DNA from: Pseudorasbora parva
Taxonomy: Eukaryota > Chordata > Actinopteri > Cypriniformes > Gobionidae
Direction: 5' to 3'
DNA length: 64,000 nucleotides
Assembly: GCF_024679245.1 (NCBI RefSeq)
Contig: NC_090173.1
Coordinates: forward strand, 13,705,501 to 13,769,500
Shown here: one piece after another, positions 11,470 through 24,950 of the stretch
Numbering within the stretch: the first letter of the stretch is position 1
Layout of the letters: every line of letters starts with the position of its first letter
Position numbers and translations under genes: made by a program
The notes under the pieces: generated by a model
Databases searched by the model: none
Told to the model about the DNA's origin: nothing
The model's input: the letters and a program-made list of their open reading frames with translations, nothing else

Positions 11470-12057
11470 CTCTGTTTCTGTTCACCATCAGCTCTTTTTT
11501 TCTGTTCACCATCAGCTATGTTTCTGTTCACCATCAGCTATGTTTCTGTTCACCATCAGCTGTTTCTGTTCACCATCAGCTCTGTTTCTGTTCACCATCA
11601 GCTATGTTTCTGTTCACCATCAGCTATGTTTCTGTTCACCATCAGCTCTGTTTCTGTTCACCATCAGCTCTGTTTCTGTTCACCATCAGCTCTGTTTCTG
11701 TTCACCATCAGCTCTGTTTCTGTTCACCATCAGCTCTGTGTTCTGTTCACCATCAGCTCTGTTTCTGTTCACCATCAGCTGTTTCTGTTCACCATCAGCT
11801 CTGTTTCTGTTCACCATCAGCTCTGTTTCTGCTCACCATCAGCTCTGTTTCTGTTCACCATCAGCTCTGTTTTCTGTTCACCATCAGCTCTGTTTTATGT
11901 TCACCATCAGCTCTGTTTTCTGTTCACTATCAGCTCTGTTTTCTGTTCACCATCAGCTCTGTTTCTGTTCACCATCAGCTCTGTTTTCTGTTCACCATCA
12001 GCTCTGTTTTCTGTTCACCATCAGCTCTGTTTTCTGTTCACCATCAGCTCTGTTTCT
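11470..12057. repeat. Minisatellite array B, same 22/23-bp unit
   Basis: About 26 copies of the unit of array A, with more variants (ctatg, gctgtttc). It begins abruptly after the spacer sequence tttttgactg, whereas the second spacer continues into unique DNA at the same point. This marks the duplication join. Confidence 0.97.
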
Positions 12058-12193
12058 GTTCTGTTTTCTGTGTTGGTTGATTGTTTGTAGTATTCTATAT
12101 TTTTACTTGTTATTCATTTTTTGTTGTTATTTTTTTCCCCCTTTGTTGCACTTTGAGATTCTTCGGAATGAAAAGTGCATTATAAATAAAATC

Positions 12194-12231
<38 letters not shown>

Positions 12232-12530
12232 CTTACTATTACCTTAGATATCCAGAAAACTTGCCTTGAAATTAGATAGTTAGCAAGATAGCAAACCTAT
12301 AATAAATTGTGTGATAGCATTCATTTTATGTTTTCTTTTGAATTTGTATGACAAAAAGTGAGGTGAATTCCATCTGTATGCCATTTTTCTGTATGAAATC
12401 ACCATAGACCTTTTCATGTCAGTTCAAACATGTGTCGTCACTTGCTTTATTAACTCTACACAATCATTCTTTCATTCATTGTGTCCCATGGGAACGGTTG
12501 ACTATCTCACAAAGATCTTTTTGACTGATA
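12058..12530 (+). mobile_element. Second copy of the L2-like 3' end and spacer
   Basis: Near-identical to 10999-11469, including the (ATT)n tail at 12190-12230. The few differences (ttcggaatg for ttcagaatg; caccatag for cacaatag) point to a recent tandem duplication. Confidence 0.85.
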
Positions 12531-12689
12531 ATGTCTGAATAACATTTCACCCAAATTTGGTTTGGTCTTTTGAAAGGTCATGAACGAGTTTGAACAAGTA
12601 TGGGCAACACTATTTAAAAGTGGTTTCTAGACTATTAATTCAAAAATAATTATTAGCTAAAAGCAAAGAAAAATATGAACTGTTGCTAG

Positions 12690-13037
12690 CGCCAGAGGGT
12701 TTGAAAGACATAGCTTGAGCACAAAATGCTCCCATTTATTCAAACGGTCATGAATTAACGTATTGATTCATTATTCGGATTGCCAATGTACGTGATTTCA
12801 GCAGTTTGACATGCGATCAGGAAACATGAATCAATCCGCTGATTCATGACCGTTTGAATCTTCATTTGAGGATTGAACACAATCAGTATAGTGTGCATAC
12901 ACTTGTATACGCTCTCGGACTAAATATAAAATATCGTAAACTGTGTTCCGAAGATGAACGGAGGTCTTACAGGTGTGGAACAACATGAGGGTGAGGAGTT
13001 AATGACATCAATTACATTTTTGGGTGAACTACCCCTT
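12690..13037. mobile_element. Foldback MITE fragment
   Basis: It ends in TTTTTGGGTGAACTACCCC plus TTTAA, the terminal signature of the family also seen at 14622-16325 and 28956-33504. It contains the tgtgttccgaagatgaacg and gattcatgaccgtttgaatc motifs of that family. A second family end lies at about 13265-13292. Confidence 0.65.
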
Positions 13038-13292
13038 TAAGACATCAATGTGTCACCACGAGCCACGGGTTTAATATGGATTCGTATATCGGTGTGTTTT
13101 TACTCTCAAATTGTCTCTCATAAAAATAAAAATAAAACACCCTATTGACATGCATCATATGACGGGCACAGTGCAATGGTTGGAGTTAAAAATATTAAAT
13201 TGTGAAGAAACTAACACACCTACATCTTGGATGCCCTGGGGGTAAACAGATAAACATCACATTTTCATTTTTGGGTGAACTATCCCTTTAAA

Positions 13293-13813
13293 AATATGAA
13301 ATATCTGATTTGCTTACCTGCACGTCATATGACTATTAAACAACAACAGAGAACCATAAACAAGCAAATGTTTTGATAAATTATTGAAATATCAACTTAA
13401 AATCATAAAGGGTAGGCCTATTTTTTTTGTTTTTTTTTTGTTTATTGAATGTTGAGAATAAAAGAAAGTGGCATAGTTTTTCTCAATAACAGTAGGAATC
13501 ACCTGTTCTTCTGTCAAAAACGCATTTTGTGCTTTTATTCGATTAAATCCTTAATAGCAAATTCAAACATAAAAGGCTCATCATTTTTATTTACAATATT
13601 GCCAATGAGTTTTAATTAAATTTTAATTGGATTTATAATAACTTTCTGTTAAAAGGCTGTGAGGATTTAAACCAGATAGAACGTTGAACTTCAACTATGA
13701 TGTCACAACCATTCTAGAAATCTTTTGAGCATTTGGAGATTTCACTAAAACAATACATTACTTTAATCAGTGTTTGATTAGTTTGTGTTCAAGTTTATTT
13801 TAAGCTAGAAAAC
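13293..13813. other. Upstream region of the KLHL10-type gene
   Basis: AT-rich DNA with a T/G run near 13420-13440. No clear TATA box or initiator can be assigned, and no other gene is seen. Confidence 0.3.
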
Positions 13814-16800
13814 ATGGAGAACAAGTTCATTGCCACATCTTTTAATGTTTTTGACGAAGTTCGTTCAGAGGGCGAGCACACAGACGTCATTATCAAAGTT
13901 AATGGCGAAGAGTTTAAAGCTCACAAGATCATCCTTTGTGGCTGCAGCCCTTACTTTAGGTAAGGACATGCGGGAACATGCTTTACCATTGTACAATGTC
14001 TAATTTAGAAGTGTCATCTTTAGAAATTGATAGTATTTGTTCCACAGGGATCTCTTTTCCACACAATGTTCCGCGGAGAAACATTCCTATGATATTGAAG
14101 GAATCTCCTCAGACACCATGTCTCTATTCATTAAATACGCATATGCAGGAAATGTCCACATCTCTGAAGAGAATGTGGCAGAGCTCTTGGTGGCGGCTGA
14201 TCAGTTTTTAGTTTCAGATCTTGTGGATGCTTGCTGCAAGTTCCTGGAGGCAAACTTGAGCCTGCAGAACTGCATTGGCATCTGCATGTTCACAGGGCAG
14301 TTTTACTCCTGCTCAAATCTCCACCGCAAAGCAAAGCGATATGCTCTACAGCACTTTGAGGGGGTGCAGCAAGAGTCTGAGGAGTTCCTGAAGCTCTCGC
14401 TGGAACACCTAGTTGAGATGATTGATCAGGATGAGCTGAATGCTAAAAATGAGGAGGTGGTTTTTGAGGCTGTCCTCCGCTGGATTGATCACTCACCTGA
14501 AAGCAGGAGAGGGCACATTGCTGAGCTTCTGCCAAAGGTAAAATAGAGACAAATTCATCATAGTTTTGCTTTACTGTTTATCAGACCAAAAAGTAACTCA
14601 ATATAATGTTTAATTTCCAACTTAAAGGGTAAGTTCACCCAAAAATGTTCTGTCATTGATTACTTACCCTCATGTCGTTTGGCACCCGTAAGACCTCTGT
14701 TTATCTTCAGAACACAAATGAAGATATTTTAGTTAAAATCCAATGGCTCAGAAAGGTAGCCTGACGTAATTATACTCAATTCTAGTCATAATATGAGTCT
14801 GAAACTGATCCATTGGGCTGTGATTACGAGGCGTGTTTCATCCGAACCAGGAAAGACCTCAATTGGATAGACCTACAACCAATCAGAGCAAAGAAGTGAC
14901 AGATTGTCAAATGTCAACAGAGCTCAACTGCACTGTGTTGCCAAGTCCGTGTTTTTCTCTGCGGGTTGTTTTCTATGTCCGCGGGTTGAAGCGACTATTA
15001 TGTGATATAAAGATCTATGAGTGCGAATTTTAGCAGGCAACCTTGCCAAAATAACACATTTTAACCGACAAACACCATTTTTTTTTTGGACAACCCCCCC
15101 GAGAAGCTATTGTTTTGGGCTAGTAGTTGGCGGGTTTTGTTGTAAAAACTTGGCAACCCTGTCTGCACGCACGCTAGAATGAACTATCTTTGCCGGTGTT
15201 GTAAAAAAATAAAATAATTTAATGATACACAGAGTACTTACCCAACATGATCATCATTTCTGAGAGAAATTGTGATGGTGAATGCATATACAAACAAGTT
15301 CTCCGTTTAGGATTCGAACAAATATAATCAAAGCCCCTTTGATAACGTGCATGATTACGTTACTGTTTATCATCTGTCCATCATCGTCTAAAGCCCGCCC
15401 TGATGATTTCATTGGTCCGAACAGTTTCTGTTCGGGGATAATTACTCCTCTATGGATCGAGGCCAGACCGAACCGCCCGACCTAAAAATGTTGTGGGCGG
15501 GGCTAAGTTCGGCTGGCATCCAGGCTATGAACTAATGGGACCTTAGGGTTTTTTTGTAAAGCACTTTGAATTGCCATTGTGTATGAAATGTGCTATATAA
15601 ATAAACTAGGGCCGGGACTTTAACGCGTTAATTAAGATTAATTAATTACGTGACTTTAACGCGTTAATTAATTACGCGTTAAAGATAACGCGTTATTAAG
15701 TCATTTCCTCTCTCAAGACCCATAAAGGCACTAAAAACATCGCTACAAAGTCCATCTTACTACAGTGGTTCTACAATACCTTCATTTTATGAAACAACAA
15801 GAATAGTTTATGTGCGCAAAAATAAATAAATAACAACTTATATAGTGATGGGCCAATTTCAAAACAAACCTTGGAACGGTTATGAATCAACCTATTGATT
15901 TATGATTCGGATCGCGTATCAAACTGCCATAATGCTGAAATCACGTGACTTTGGCAACCCGAACTGCTGATTTGAGACACTTATTCATAATGGTTCGAAG
16001 CTTTGTTTTGAAATCGACCCATCACTATGTAAGTCGTTATTTTTTAATTTATTTTTTCCACACAAAAACTATTCTCGTCGTTTCATAAAATGATTGTAGA
16101 GCCACTGTAGTGAAATGGGCTTTTAATGACGTCTTTAGTGCCTTTTATGGCTCTTGAGAGAGGAACTGACATTTGTGTCAATGGAGGCCTGTCTGAGCCA
16201 TCAGATTTAAACACAAATATCTTCATTTGTGTTCCGAAGATGAATGGAGGTCTTACGGGTGTCGACGACATGAGGGTAAGTAATTAATGACAGAATTTTC
16301 ATTTTTGGGTAAACTATCCCCTTAAACTAAGTTGGGTTTTAATTTATGCATAAAGTATTTCCCCATAGACATTGATAATAAAGACCACATTTGGTTCCCT
16401 TCTCTCACTGTGCTTCAGGTTCGAATGGGGTTGATGTCACCAGAGTACTTCATGAGTAATGTAAGGAACAAGGCACTGTTGTTGGAGAATGAGGCGTGTT
16501 TGGCCATTCTCATCAGTGCAATGAGGGCCATTTTTGACCTCCACATGGAGGGACCCACCGTTTCAGACCAATTGACACGCCCACGCCTGCCCTCTGAGAT
16601 CCTATTGGCCATTGGAGGGTGGAGCATAGGAAATCCCACCAATGCAATTGAGGCATATGACGCAAGAGCAGGCTGTTGGGTCGATGTGACTCAAAAGGAT
16701 GAGCATCCCAGAGCCTACAGTGGTACAGTGTTCCTTGATGGGTTTGTCTACTGTATCGGTGGCTTTGATGGCGAGAACTGTTTCAGCAGTGTGAGGAAGT

Positions 16801-19800
16801 TCGATCCCATCTCGCATACTTGGCATGAGGTGAGCATTGTTACTTATCCGAGTATCAACTTGTTTACTTTTACTAATAACAAATATTGTGCCTTTTGACT
16901 GTGTATGGGCCTACCTAGTCCGCTTTTCTGGGTATCATATGCACATTTGAACATCAGAAATGTTGTTAGGGTATGTAACACACTGGTATTTGAAACAGCC
17001 ATAATATTGCCCAAAATATTACTGTGATGGTCCCAAGTTATCAGATGGCACTTTGAAATATACTATGGTATCACTTGGTTATAATATTTATATAGTATTT
17101 AAAGACACTGTACAGTACTTACATTTAGGTATGTATGGTGATACCATGGTACATTTCCAACAAAAAAAACAACAACAGTATTTCAATAATGTTGTTCATA
17201 TACCAAGCTTGCTTTGTTTTGTGTTGTCTGTGCATTACACACCAGGTGGCCCCCATGTATGAACAGCGATGTTACGTTAGTGTCGCTGTTTTGGATGGAT
17301 TAATTTATGCTATGGGTGGTATTAATAGACACGTACGGCTAAGAACAACAGAATGCTACGATCCAAACACCAACCAGTGGACAATGTTGGCGCCCATGAA
17401 TGAACTGAGGAGTGTCGCTAGCGCCACCTCACTGCAGGGCAGGGTAAGAACACTCACCCAAGTCAAACACTTGATGGTTTAAAGATGCAGTCTGTGGATT
17501 TTAGTGGCATCTAGTGGTGAGGTTGTAAATTGCAATCACCCAAATGTCACCCCTCCCTTTCGAAGCTACGGTGGCTGACACAGGACAAAAACATTTTTGC
17601 TTTCAAAAACATTTAGTCACTATCTGCACATTAGAGAGCAGATAGTGACTAGCGCTCTGTAGAGAAGTTTGTCCGCTAAGGGCTACTGTAGAAACATGAC
17701 GGTGCAAAATGGCGTCTACAATGTAAGGGGACCCACGGTGTACGGAGATAGAAATGGCTCATTCTAAGGTAATAAAAACATAACGGTACATTGTGTAAGG
17801 TCTTTATACACCACTGAAAACATAGTTAGGTATATCATATTGCGTTTCTGTCAATAGATCCTCATAAATACCACACACTGCACCTTTAAGAGCATGTCGG
17901 ACACTAGCAGTGTGTTAATTCTATTGCATTTGTGTGATTCTGGCAGGTTTATATCTGTGGTGGTTTTACTGGGATCGAGTATCTCTTCACAGCTGAGAGC
18001 TTTAACCCAGAAACAAACCAGTGGACGCTCATCGCTCCCATGAGCAGCCGCCGCAGTGGTGTCGGTGTGATCAATTATGGGAATCTAGTTTACGCTGTGA
18101 GTATTATACACACGTACAGGGCAACATATGACAATATATAATACGTTTTTTAAATGAGACGTATTATCAACTGTACAAAAATAGATAGGCCTCCTTGAAG
18201 TGCATTCATGAGTGCAAATCCTTTTGGGGCTGCTGCCATATTAACAGATCAATGCACATTTATGTTTCAAGGTTGGTGGTTATGATGGTGCCAATCGTTT
18301 GCAAAGCGCAGAGGCCTACAACCCTCTCACTGATAGCTGGCATGATGTTGAATCTATGATCAGCCCACGCAGCAACTTCGGTATTGAGGTGAGATATGGA
18401 TTCTGCAGAAACAAAACGTTTTTAAAGATTCTCTCTGGTCGCATACTGGACATGTTTCATATAAGTAACAGTTATTTGATTATCCGAACTCCAGGTTATG
18501 GACGATCGGCTGTTTGTTGTTGGTGGATTTAATGGCCTCAGCACCTGCTCTAATGTGGAGTATTACGACCAGAGGACAAATGAATGGTAACATTTACAAA
18601 CAATACAGATCACTGATCATTTCAAACTGCATGATGTAATGACTACAAAGGAACTGTGACCTAATTTTGCAAAAACTGAAAAAATAGAAACACTTTAGGC
18701 AAGGCAAGGCAAGTTTATTTATATAGCACATTTCATACACAATGGCAATTCAAAGTGCTTTACATAGAAAGGAATTTAAAAAAAACCTAAGGTCCCATTA
18801 GTTCATAGCCTGGATGCCAGCCGAACTTAGCCCCGCCCACAACATTTTTAGGTCGGGCAGTTCGGTCTGGCCTTGCTCCATAGAGGAGTAATTATCCCCG
18901 AACAGAAACTGTTCGGACCAATGTGTAGCGACTCAGGCGAATCAAACACACAATCGCCAGTTACATTTAACAAATATGTTTTGAAAGTTGTGCTCACTAG
19001 CATACCTTCCCCCAACACAACAGAGGGAGATTCTTCAGTCACCCTGGAAACCATCTGATAAGGTGTTTTATGGCCGGAAAGAATGTGGCCACAGAGCTTT
19101 TGACACAGAGACACAGAGCTTTTGCCTCAAATTATAGACAAACCATCTATAAATGAACATGCACCCCAGGACATTATATGTAAACACATAACTGTCTTGT
19201 AAAATGTTTATTCTGTATGGTATTTTGCATCTTTTTGTCTTTGTCTTAACAAAGTACTAGTTCAGATAACCTCATATATGTCATGTCTCCTATCAAATTA
19301 ATGCTCACTTCACGACTTACACTTCCATGTATATCACTTATTCAGAAAATGCAGTGTGTGTTTGTTGCATTAATTATAGTATGAAGACTCAGAGACCCAC
19401 TGAGTCGAACCTTCAAACAAAGAGCTATAAATTCTGCTGAGGAATTTCCCGCCGGGAAATCCCAACACTCTCATTGGTTAAGTCTAACCCTGGAGGGTGG
19501 GACTATTTCCAGACCTTAAAAGACCAGTGAAGACAAGCTCTTCCCCCTCTTCCTTTTCTCTCTCTTCTCTCTCTGGCTGAACCAACACGTCATCGTGGCT
19601 GGCCCTTGAGCCAGGCCACCAATGCAGGCCCTCCAAGCAGGCCTCAGCCCTTCCAAAAATCTTCTCTTCTACAATCCGATCTTCAAGAACACGAAGCCTC
19701 GCTAAAGCAAACAGCCGCTTCCCTCCCAACCTCGGAAAGGACCGCCGGATACGCAGAGACACATGCACATAAGCGAGAAGCCAAAACGAAACCAAAAAGA

Positions 19801-21672
19801 ATGCAAGTATTCTTACTTTTACTGCTGTAAAGAGGGTGTGTTATTCTCCCGTTGGGATAAATTAACTCCGTGAAGGTCGTATTTGTTGAACTGAAGGAAA
19901 AGCTGTTTCTTACCCTCCCCCACTCTCTTTGTCTCTCTCTCTCCCTCACTCTCTTTGTCTCTCTCTCTCTCTCTTTTATCTCTCTCTAACTTCAGTCTAT
20001 TCATTATTCTCTTTTATGTATTCTTTCGTTAATATCTATACTTCTACTCTCTTGATGCATATTTAGTATGTACTTTCTGTGTGAATTGTAGTGTTATTTT
20101 TAGTCTGTGTTTATTAAACCTTCAAAAGACATTTAATGAGTTGAATCTGTTATTCTGCCACATACACAAAGTCAATGAAACTTGCGATCTAAACGTTACC
20201 TAACTGCTTATGCTACTATGTTAGTAAAGTAAATTGTATGACCATTTGAAATATTGAACTTGTCCTGATCAGTAAAGTTAATGTTTCTCATGCGCTCGTA
20301 AAGCAGTAATCCATTATTGAGAATTGATTTGAAAAGTCTATAACTAATTTGCAGGACAAACTTAGTAGGATAATTTCAAGCAATTTCATAAAGGGTTACT
20401 TGTATTTAATTAAACAATTTTCCCTATCGGAAAATTTTAATACGTAATGAACAACTGGCAAATCATATTCATAAATTCATGAATATTGAATATTAAATCC
20501 CTTTTGAGTTAATTATTCCCCGAGACATTAAACTCATGAGTCGTTGTTGTTACAAATGAAATCATCAGGGCGGGCTTTAGATGATGACGGACAGATGATC
20601 AACAGTAACGTAATCATGCACGTCATCAAATGGGCTTGGATTATATTTTTTCGAATCCTAAACGGAGAGCTTGTTTGTATATGCATTCACCTTCACAATT
20701 TCTCTCAGAAATGATGATCATGTTGGGTAAGTACTCTGTGTATCATTAAATTATTCTATTTTTTTTACAACACCGGCAAAGATCGTGTATTCCAGCCTGA
20801 TTTCAGAGTGCGTGCAGACAGGGTTGTCAAGTTTTTACAACAAAACCCGCCAACTACTAGCCCAAAACAATAGCTTCTCGGGGAGTTCTCCGGGGAAAAA
20901 ATGGTGTTTGGGGGGTAAAATGTGTGTTATTTTAAAATTCGCACTCATGGATCCATATATCACATATTAGTCGCTTCAACCCGCAGACATAGAAAACATC
21001 CCGCGGGGAAAAAAACGCGGACTTGGCAATACAGTGCAGTTGAGCTCTGTTGACATTTGACAACACGTCGCTTCTTTGCTCTGATTGGTTTTCGGTCTAT
21101 CCAATTGATGTCTTTCCTGGTTCGGTTGAAACACACCCCATAATCACAGCCCAATGGAGCATTTTCAGACTCATACTCTGACTAGAATTGAGTATGACCA
21201 CGTCAGGCTAATTAGTTCATGCAATAACTAATATTAACTAACGATGATCAATACATTTGTTCAATATTTTTTAACCATTGTTTGGTAAATAAAAACACAA
21301 CTTGTTGAATGTAAAATCCTGATGCTTAGCCACAATAAATCACCTCAGATACACATCTCAAGCAGGAAGTATTTAAAATCACAATGAAATGCCACATGCA
21401 ACCCATCTTAACTCTGTAATGTATTTCTGAGTCAAACAGGATGTTAAAGGAGAACGAATTGGTGGGACTTCATTGTATCTGTAGAACTGATTGGATAGTG
21501 AAACGTAAGTCTATATGTGAGTTTCTTTCCGCACAGGAATGAGGCAAGTGACATGAGCATTTCCCGCAGTGCTGTGAGCTGCTGTATAATATCCGGGTTA
21601 CCTGATGTCACACAGTATGTGGCCAGTCGAGACTCTCTCCAGATATCAGAAGACAAGTCTGACAGTGATTGA
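13814..21672 (+). CDS. klhl10-like: BTB-BACK-Kelch protein, KLHL10 type (8 exons)
   Basis: By family, a substrate adaptor for CUL3 ubiquitin ligases; mammalian KLHL10 acts in developing sperm. Exons: 13814-13959, 14048-14537, 16419-16829, 17246-17443, 17947-18096, 18272-18388, 18495-18586, 21537-21672. All introns are GT-AG and the reading frame is continuous, 579 residues (human about 608). BTB spans about residues 15-120 (SPYFR at its first splice) and BACK about 125-225. Six kelch blades follow, each with a GG pair and an NQW- or TW-type ending; four begin IGGW, IGGF, MGGI and CGGF, and the last has VVGGFNG. The last exon carries DMSISRSAVSCC, the typical end. Read through, exon 7 would stop at once (TGG TAA); the donor is inside that TGG codon. 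Introns 2 and 7 hold mobile elements. Whether it is klhl10 itself or a paralogue is open. Confidence 0.88.
14622..16325. mobile_element. Foldback MITE with an inserted retroposon, in intron 2 of the KLHL10-type gene
   Basis: The ends are TTAAAGGGTAAGTTCACCC and the inverse TTTTTGGGTAAACTATCCCC. Inner arms at about 15712-15880 and 16010-16170 are inverted copies of each other (aggcactaaaaac against tctttagtgcctttta). A retroposon at 14758-15607 interrupts the left side. A short palindromic stretch rich in taacgcgttaatta lies at 15620-15700. No transposase was seen, so it is non-autonomous. Confidence 0.7.
14758..15607 (+). mobile_element. Non-LTR retroposon with an L2-like 3' tail (copy 1)
   Basis: About 850 bp starting AGCCTGACGT and ending with a tail reading caattgtgtatgaaatgtgc-like sequence and TATATAAATAAA. 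The same tail is found at 18697, 46452 and 47335. The body has no long coding frame. An inverted copy lies in intron 7. It looks like a SINE-like element that borrows an L2 tail. Confidence 0.6.
17478..17889. mobile_element. MITE in intron 4 of the KLHL10-type gene
   Basis: About 410 bp with terminal inverted repeats: TTTAAAGATGCAGTCTGTGG on the left and CCACACACTGCACCTTTAA on the right. The inside is non-coding, with a short inverted pair gtcactatctgc / gcagatagtgac at 17617-17650. Confidence 0.7.
18690..21210 (-). mobile_element. Inverted retroposon copy 2, split by a solo LTR, in intron 7
   Basis: The same element as 14758-15607 in opposite orientation. The tail with three GGCAA units lies at 18697-18770, and the body runs to 18923 and resumes at 20555-21210. 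The interruption is the LTR at 18924-20554. The halves rejoin exactly after removing one copy of the 4-bp duplication AATG. Confidence 0.75.
18924..20554. mobile_element. Solo LTR of about 1.63 kb with 4-bp target duplication
   Basis: Begins TGTAGCGACTCA and ends TGAGTCGTTGTTGTTACA, so it has TG...CA ends and a short imperfect inverted repeat. It is flanked by AATG at 18920-18923 and 20555-20558. The uninterrupted relative at about 15408-15425 has only one AATG. It contains a TATA-like gctataaatt near 19424, a CT-rich run at 19920-19990 and attaaa-type poly(A) signals near 20111. No gag, pol or env frame was seen. Long LTRs and a 4-bp duplication fit an endogenous-retrovirus-like origin, but the family is not determined. 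Confidence 0.75.
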
Positions 21673-23019
<1,347 letters not shown>

Positions 23020-23478
23020 TGTCACAGACACACCATGCTCCCACGTCACCGAATCTCAGCCCACGCTCTCACCTGAGTATTAACCATGCACACCTGCAGC
23101 TCATCATCACCCCAATCACCAGCAGCACAAAAGATACACACTCAGTCACTGTCCGGTCTCGTTTGTAAAAGGTACTAACCCTTCTGCTGTCTTCAAGGAC
23201 TCCTTTGATGTTCTTACCTATCTACAGCGTCTACTTCCTAGTCTTCAGCGTCTTCCTGTGTCCAGCTTGTGTGTGTTCCGTGTCTCCATTGCCAATCGCC
23301 TGAGATTCACAACCACCATCTGCAAGTACACCCAGAGTATCATCCCAGAGAATCATCGTTGCAAACCTGCACTTCTGTCAAGTTACTCACCTACTCACCT
23401 GTTACTCACCACTCAACTGGTTGCTCAATAAACCTGACTCACTTACCATCATGTCTCCGTAGCCTTTTTACCATAATA
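23020..23478 (+). mobile_element. Probable solo LTR, 459 bp, with 5-bp target duplication
   Basis: Starts TGTCACAGACAC, is GC-richer than its surroundings, and contains an AATAAA signal near 23427. It is flanked by ATTAG at 23015-23019 and 23479-23483, splitting a repeat whose intact relatives read attagttcatcattaactaa. A 5-bp duplication is usual for Ty3-type elements. The 3' end reads ...ATAATA rather than CA, so the exact end may have mutated. No protein coding is seen. Confidence 0.6.
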
Positions 23479-23483
23479 ATTAG

Positions 23484-24950
23484 CTAATGATTTGTGTTAT
23501 GAGGCATAAATCGTTCTCACAAAATCAAGCTTAAAGAAGGAGTCACTTAATTACAGTAGGGATACATATTAATAAAGTGTTTATTAACACTGAGTAATTA
23601 TTACTATATGTCTAATTATTACTATATGTACAATGTACATTTCAATAGTTCATTAATCATTTCTAAATGAATGTATAAGAACCACTGAAAACTCATAAAT
23701 AACTGGTTTGTAAATAATGTAATGCATAATTTCTAAATGATAAATTGATCATTAAAAAGTATGAAAAAACAATTATTAAACACATTATAGATATGGTTAT
23801 AAATCAATAATGAATCATTTATAGTTTTCTGATAATATATTAATGCTTTATGATTTATTAACTAACTATTTGCTAATGCTTTACTGAGTATTCAAAGCAT
23901 GTAGGTATTATAAAGTTTTTTTTTTATATATATAGAGCTTTTTCAAAGCTTCACAGTGTAACAGGAAAATAATGCAACAGAATTTGATTCAGCTGTACAG
24001 CCGCTCTGGAAAAAACGGTGATGTCACCCAGCTAATTTGAATTATCATATAGCGACAATGTGGGCAGATCAGTAGTTAAGTTGATATAGTTAAGTAAGTA
24101 AAATCATTTGGATATTTAGTTAAAAATGTAATGTCCCCAACTGAGCAAGCCAAGCCAAAGGCGACAGTGGCAAGGAACCAAAACTCCATCAGGGCGTGAT
24201 GGAGAAAAATAAACCTTTGGAGAAACCAAACTGAGTTGGGGTACCAGTTCTCCTCTGGCCTATTAACACACCGTGTATGATGTATTAAAGGGGTGAAGAA
24301 TTGAGAAATCAACTTTCTCTTGATTTTTTGATATATAAAACGTTATGGTAATATAAGAATGTCCTGTAAGTTACTCAGTCCACACAGAACACAAGTGCTG
24401 ATGAGTAAAATGATTTAACACAACCCACTAGAAGCCCCTGACTGTAAGACATTTAAAAATGTGTATCTGCTTCAAAACAAATACAGTACTGTTCTTTAAA
24501 ATACATGTTTATGCTTTAAAAAACCCAGACCATTTTAACCCTTAGATAGATCAAATGATTATTTACTAATGGTTTGTTTAACAAGTGTTCATGATTAACC
24601 ATAGTTTATTGAGATTATACTAAAAATGTTTTTGATATAAATACTTCAGTGATTCATGATACATAATGTATCAACTAATAACTTGTCTACTATTGATGTG
24701 TTTGATATGATTTACAATTTACGACAACTTACAACAAATTTGTAAATCGTTAACATATAACCTATTAATAATTTATAGTCATGTTTTGTGAATGATTAGT
24801 TCATCATAAACTAATAATTAATGAACGATTTAACTGAATTAAAAAAGCATTTATAAAAATGTTAACTTAACTTGCTAATCATTTTTGAATATATAGTCAT
24901 GTTTTGTTAATGATTAGTTCATCATTAACTAATAACTTAACTAACTTTTT
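23484..24950. other. AT-rich intergenic DNA with old repeats
   Basis: No exon was recognised. The repeated attagttcatcatta unit occurs twice (24775-24815 and 24890-24930). It is otherwise unremarkable. Confidence 0.4.

Noticed and set aside
10087..12057. Array with regular short repeats as a CRISPR
   Set aside because: Units are contiguous without spacers and the DNA is vertebrate.
9959..12247. Several long plus-strand open frames (190-361 codons) over the repeat arrays
   Set aside because: They are different frames of one 22/23-bp minisatellite unit that lacks stops; no non-repetitive coding part exists.
18587..18589. Stop codon ending the Kelch gene after exon 7
   Set aside because: It would remove the end of the last kelch blade; a donor overlaps it and a fitting exon lies at 21537-21672.
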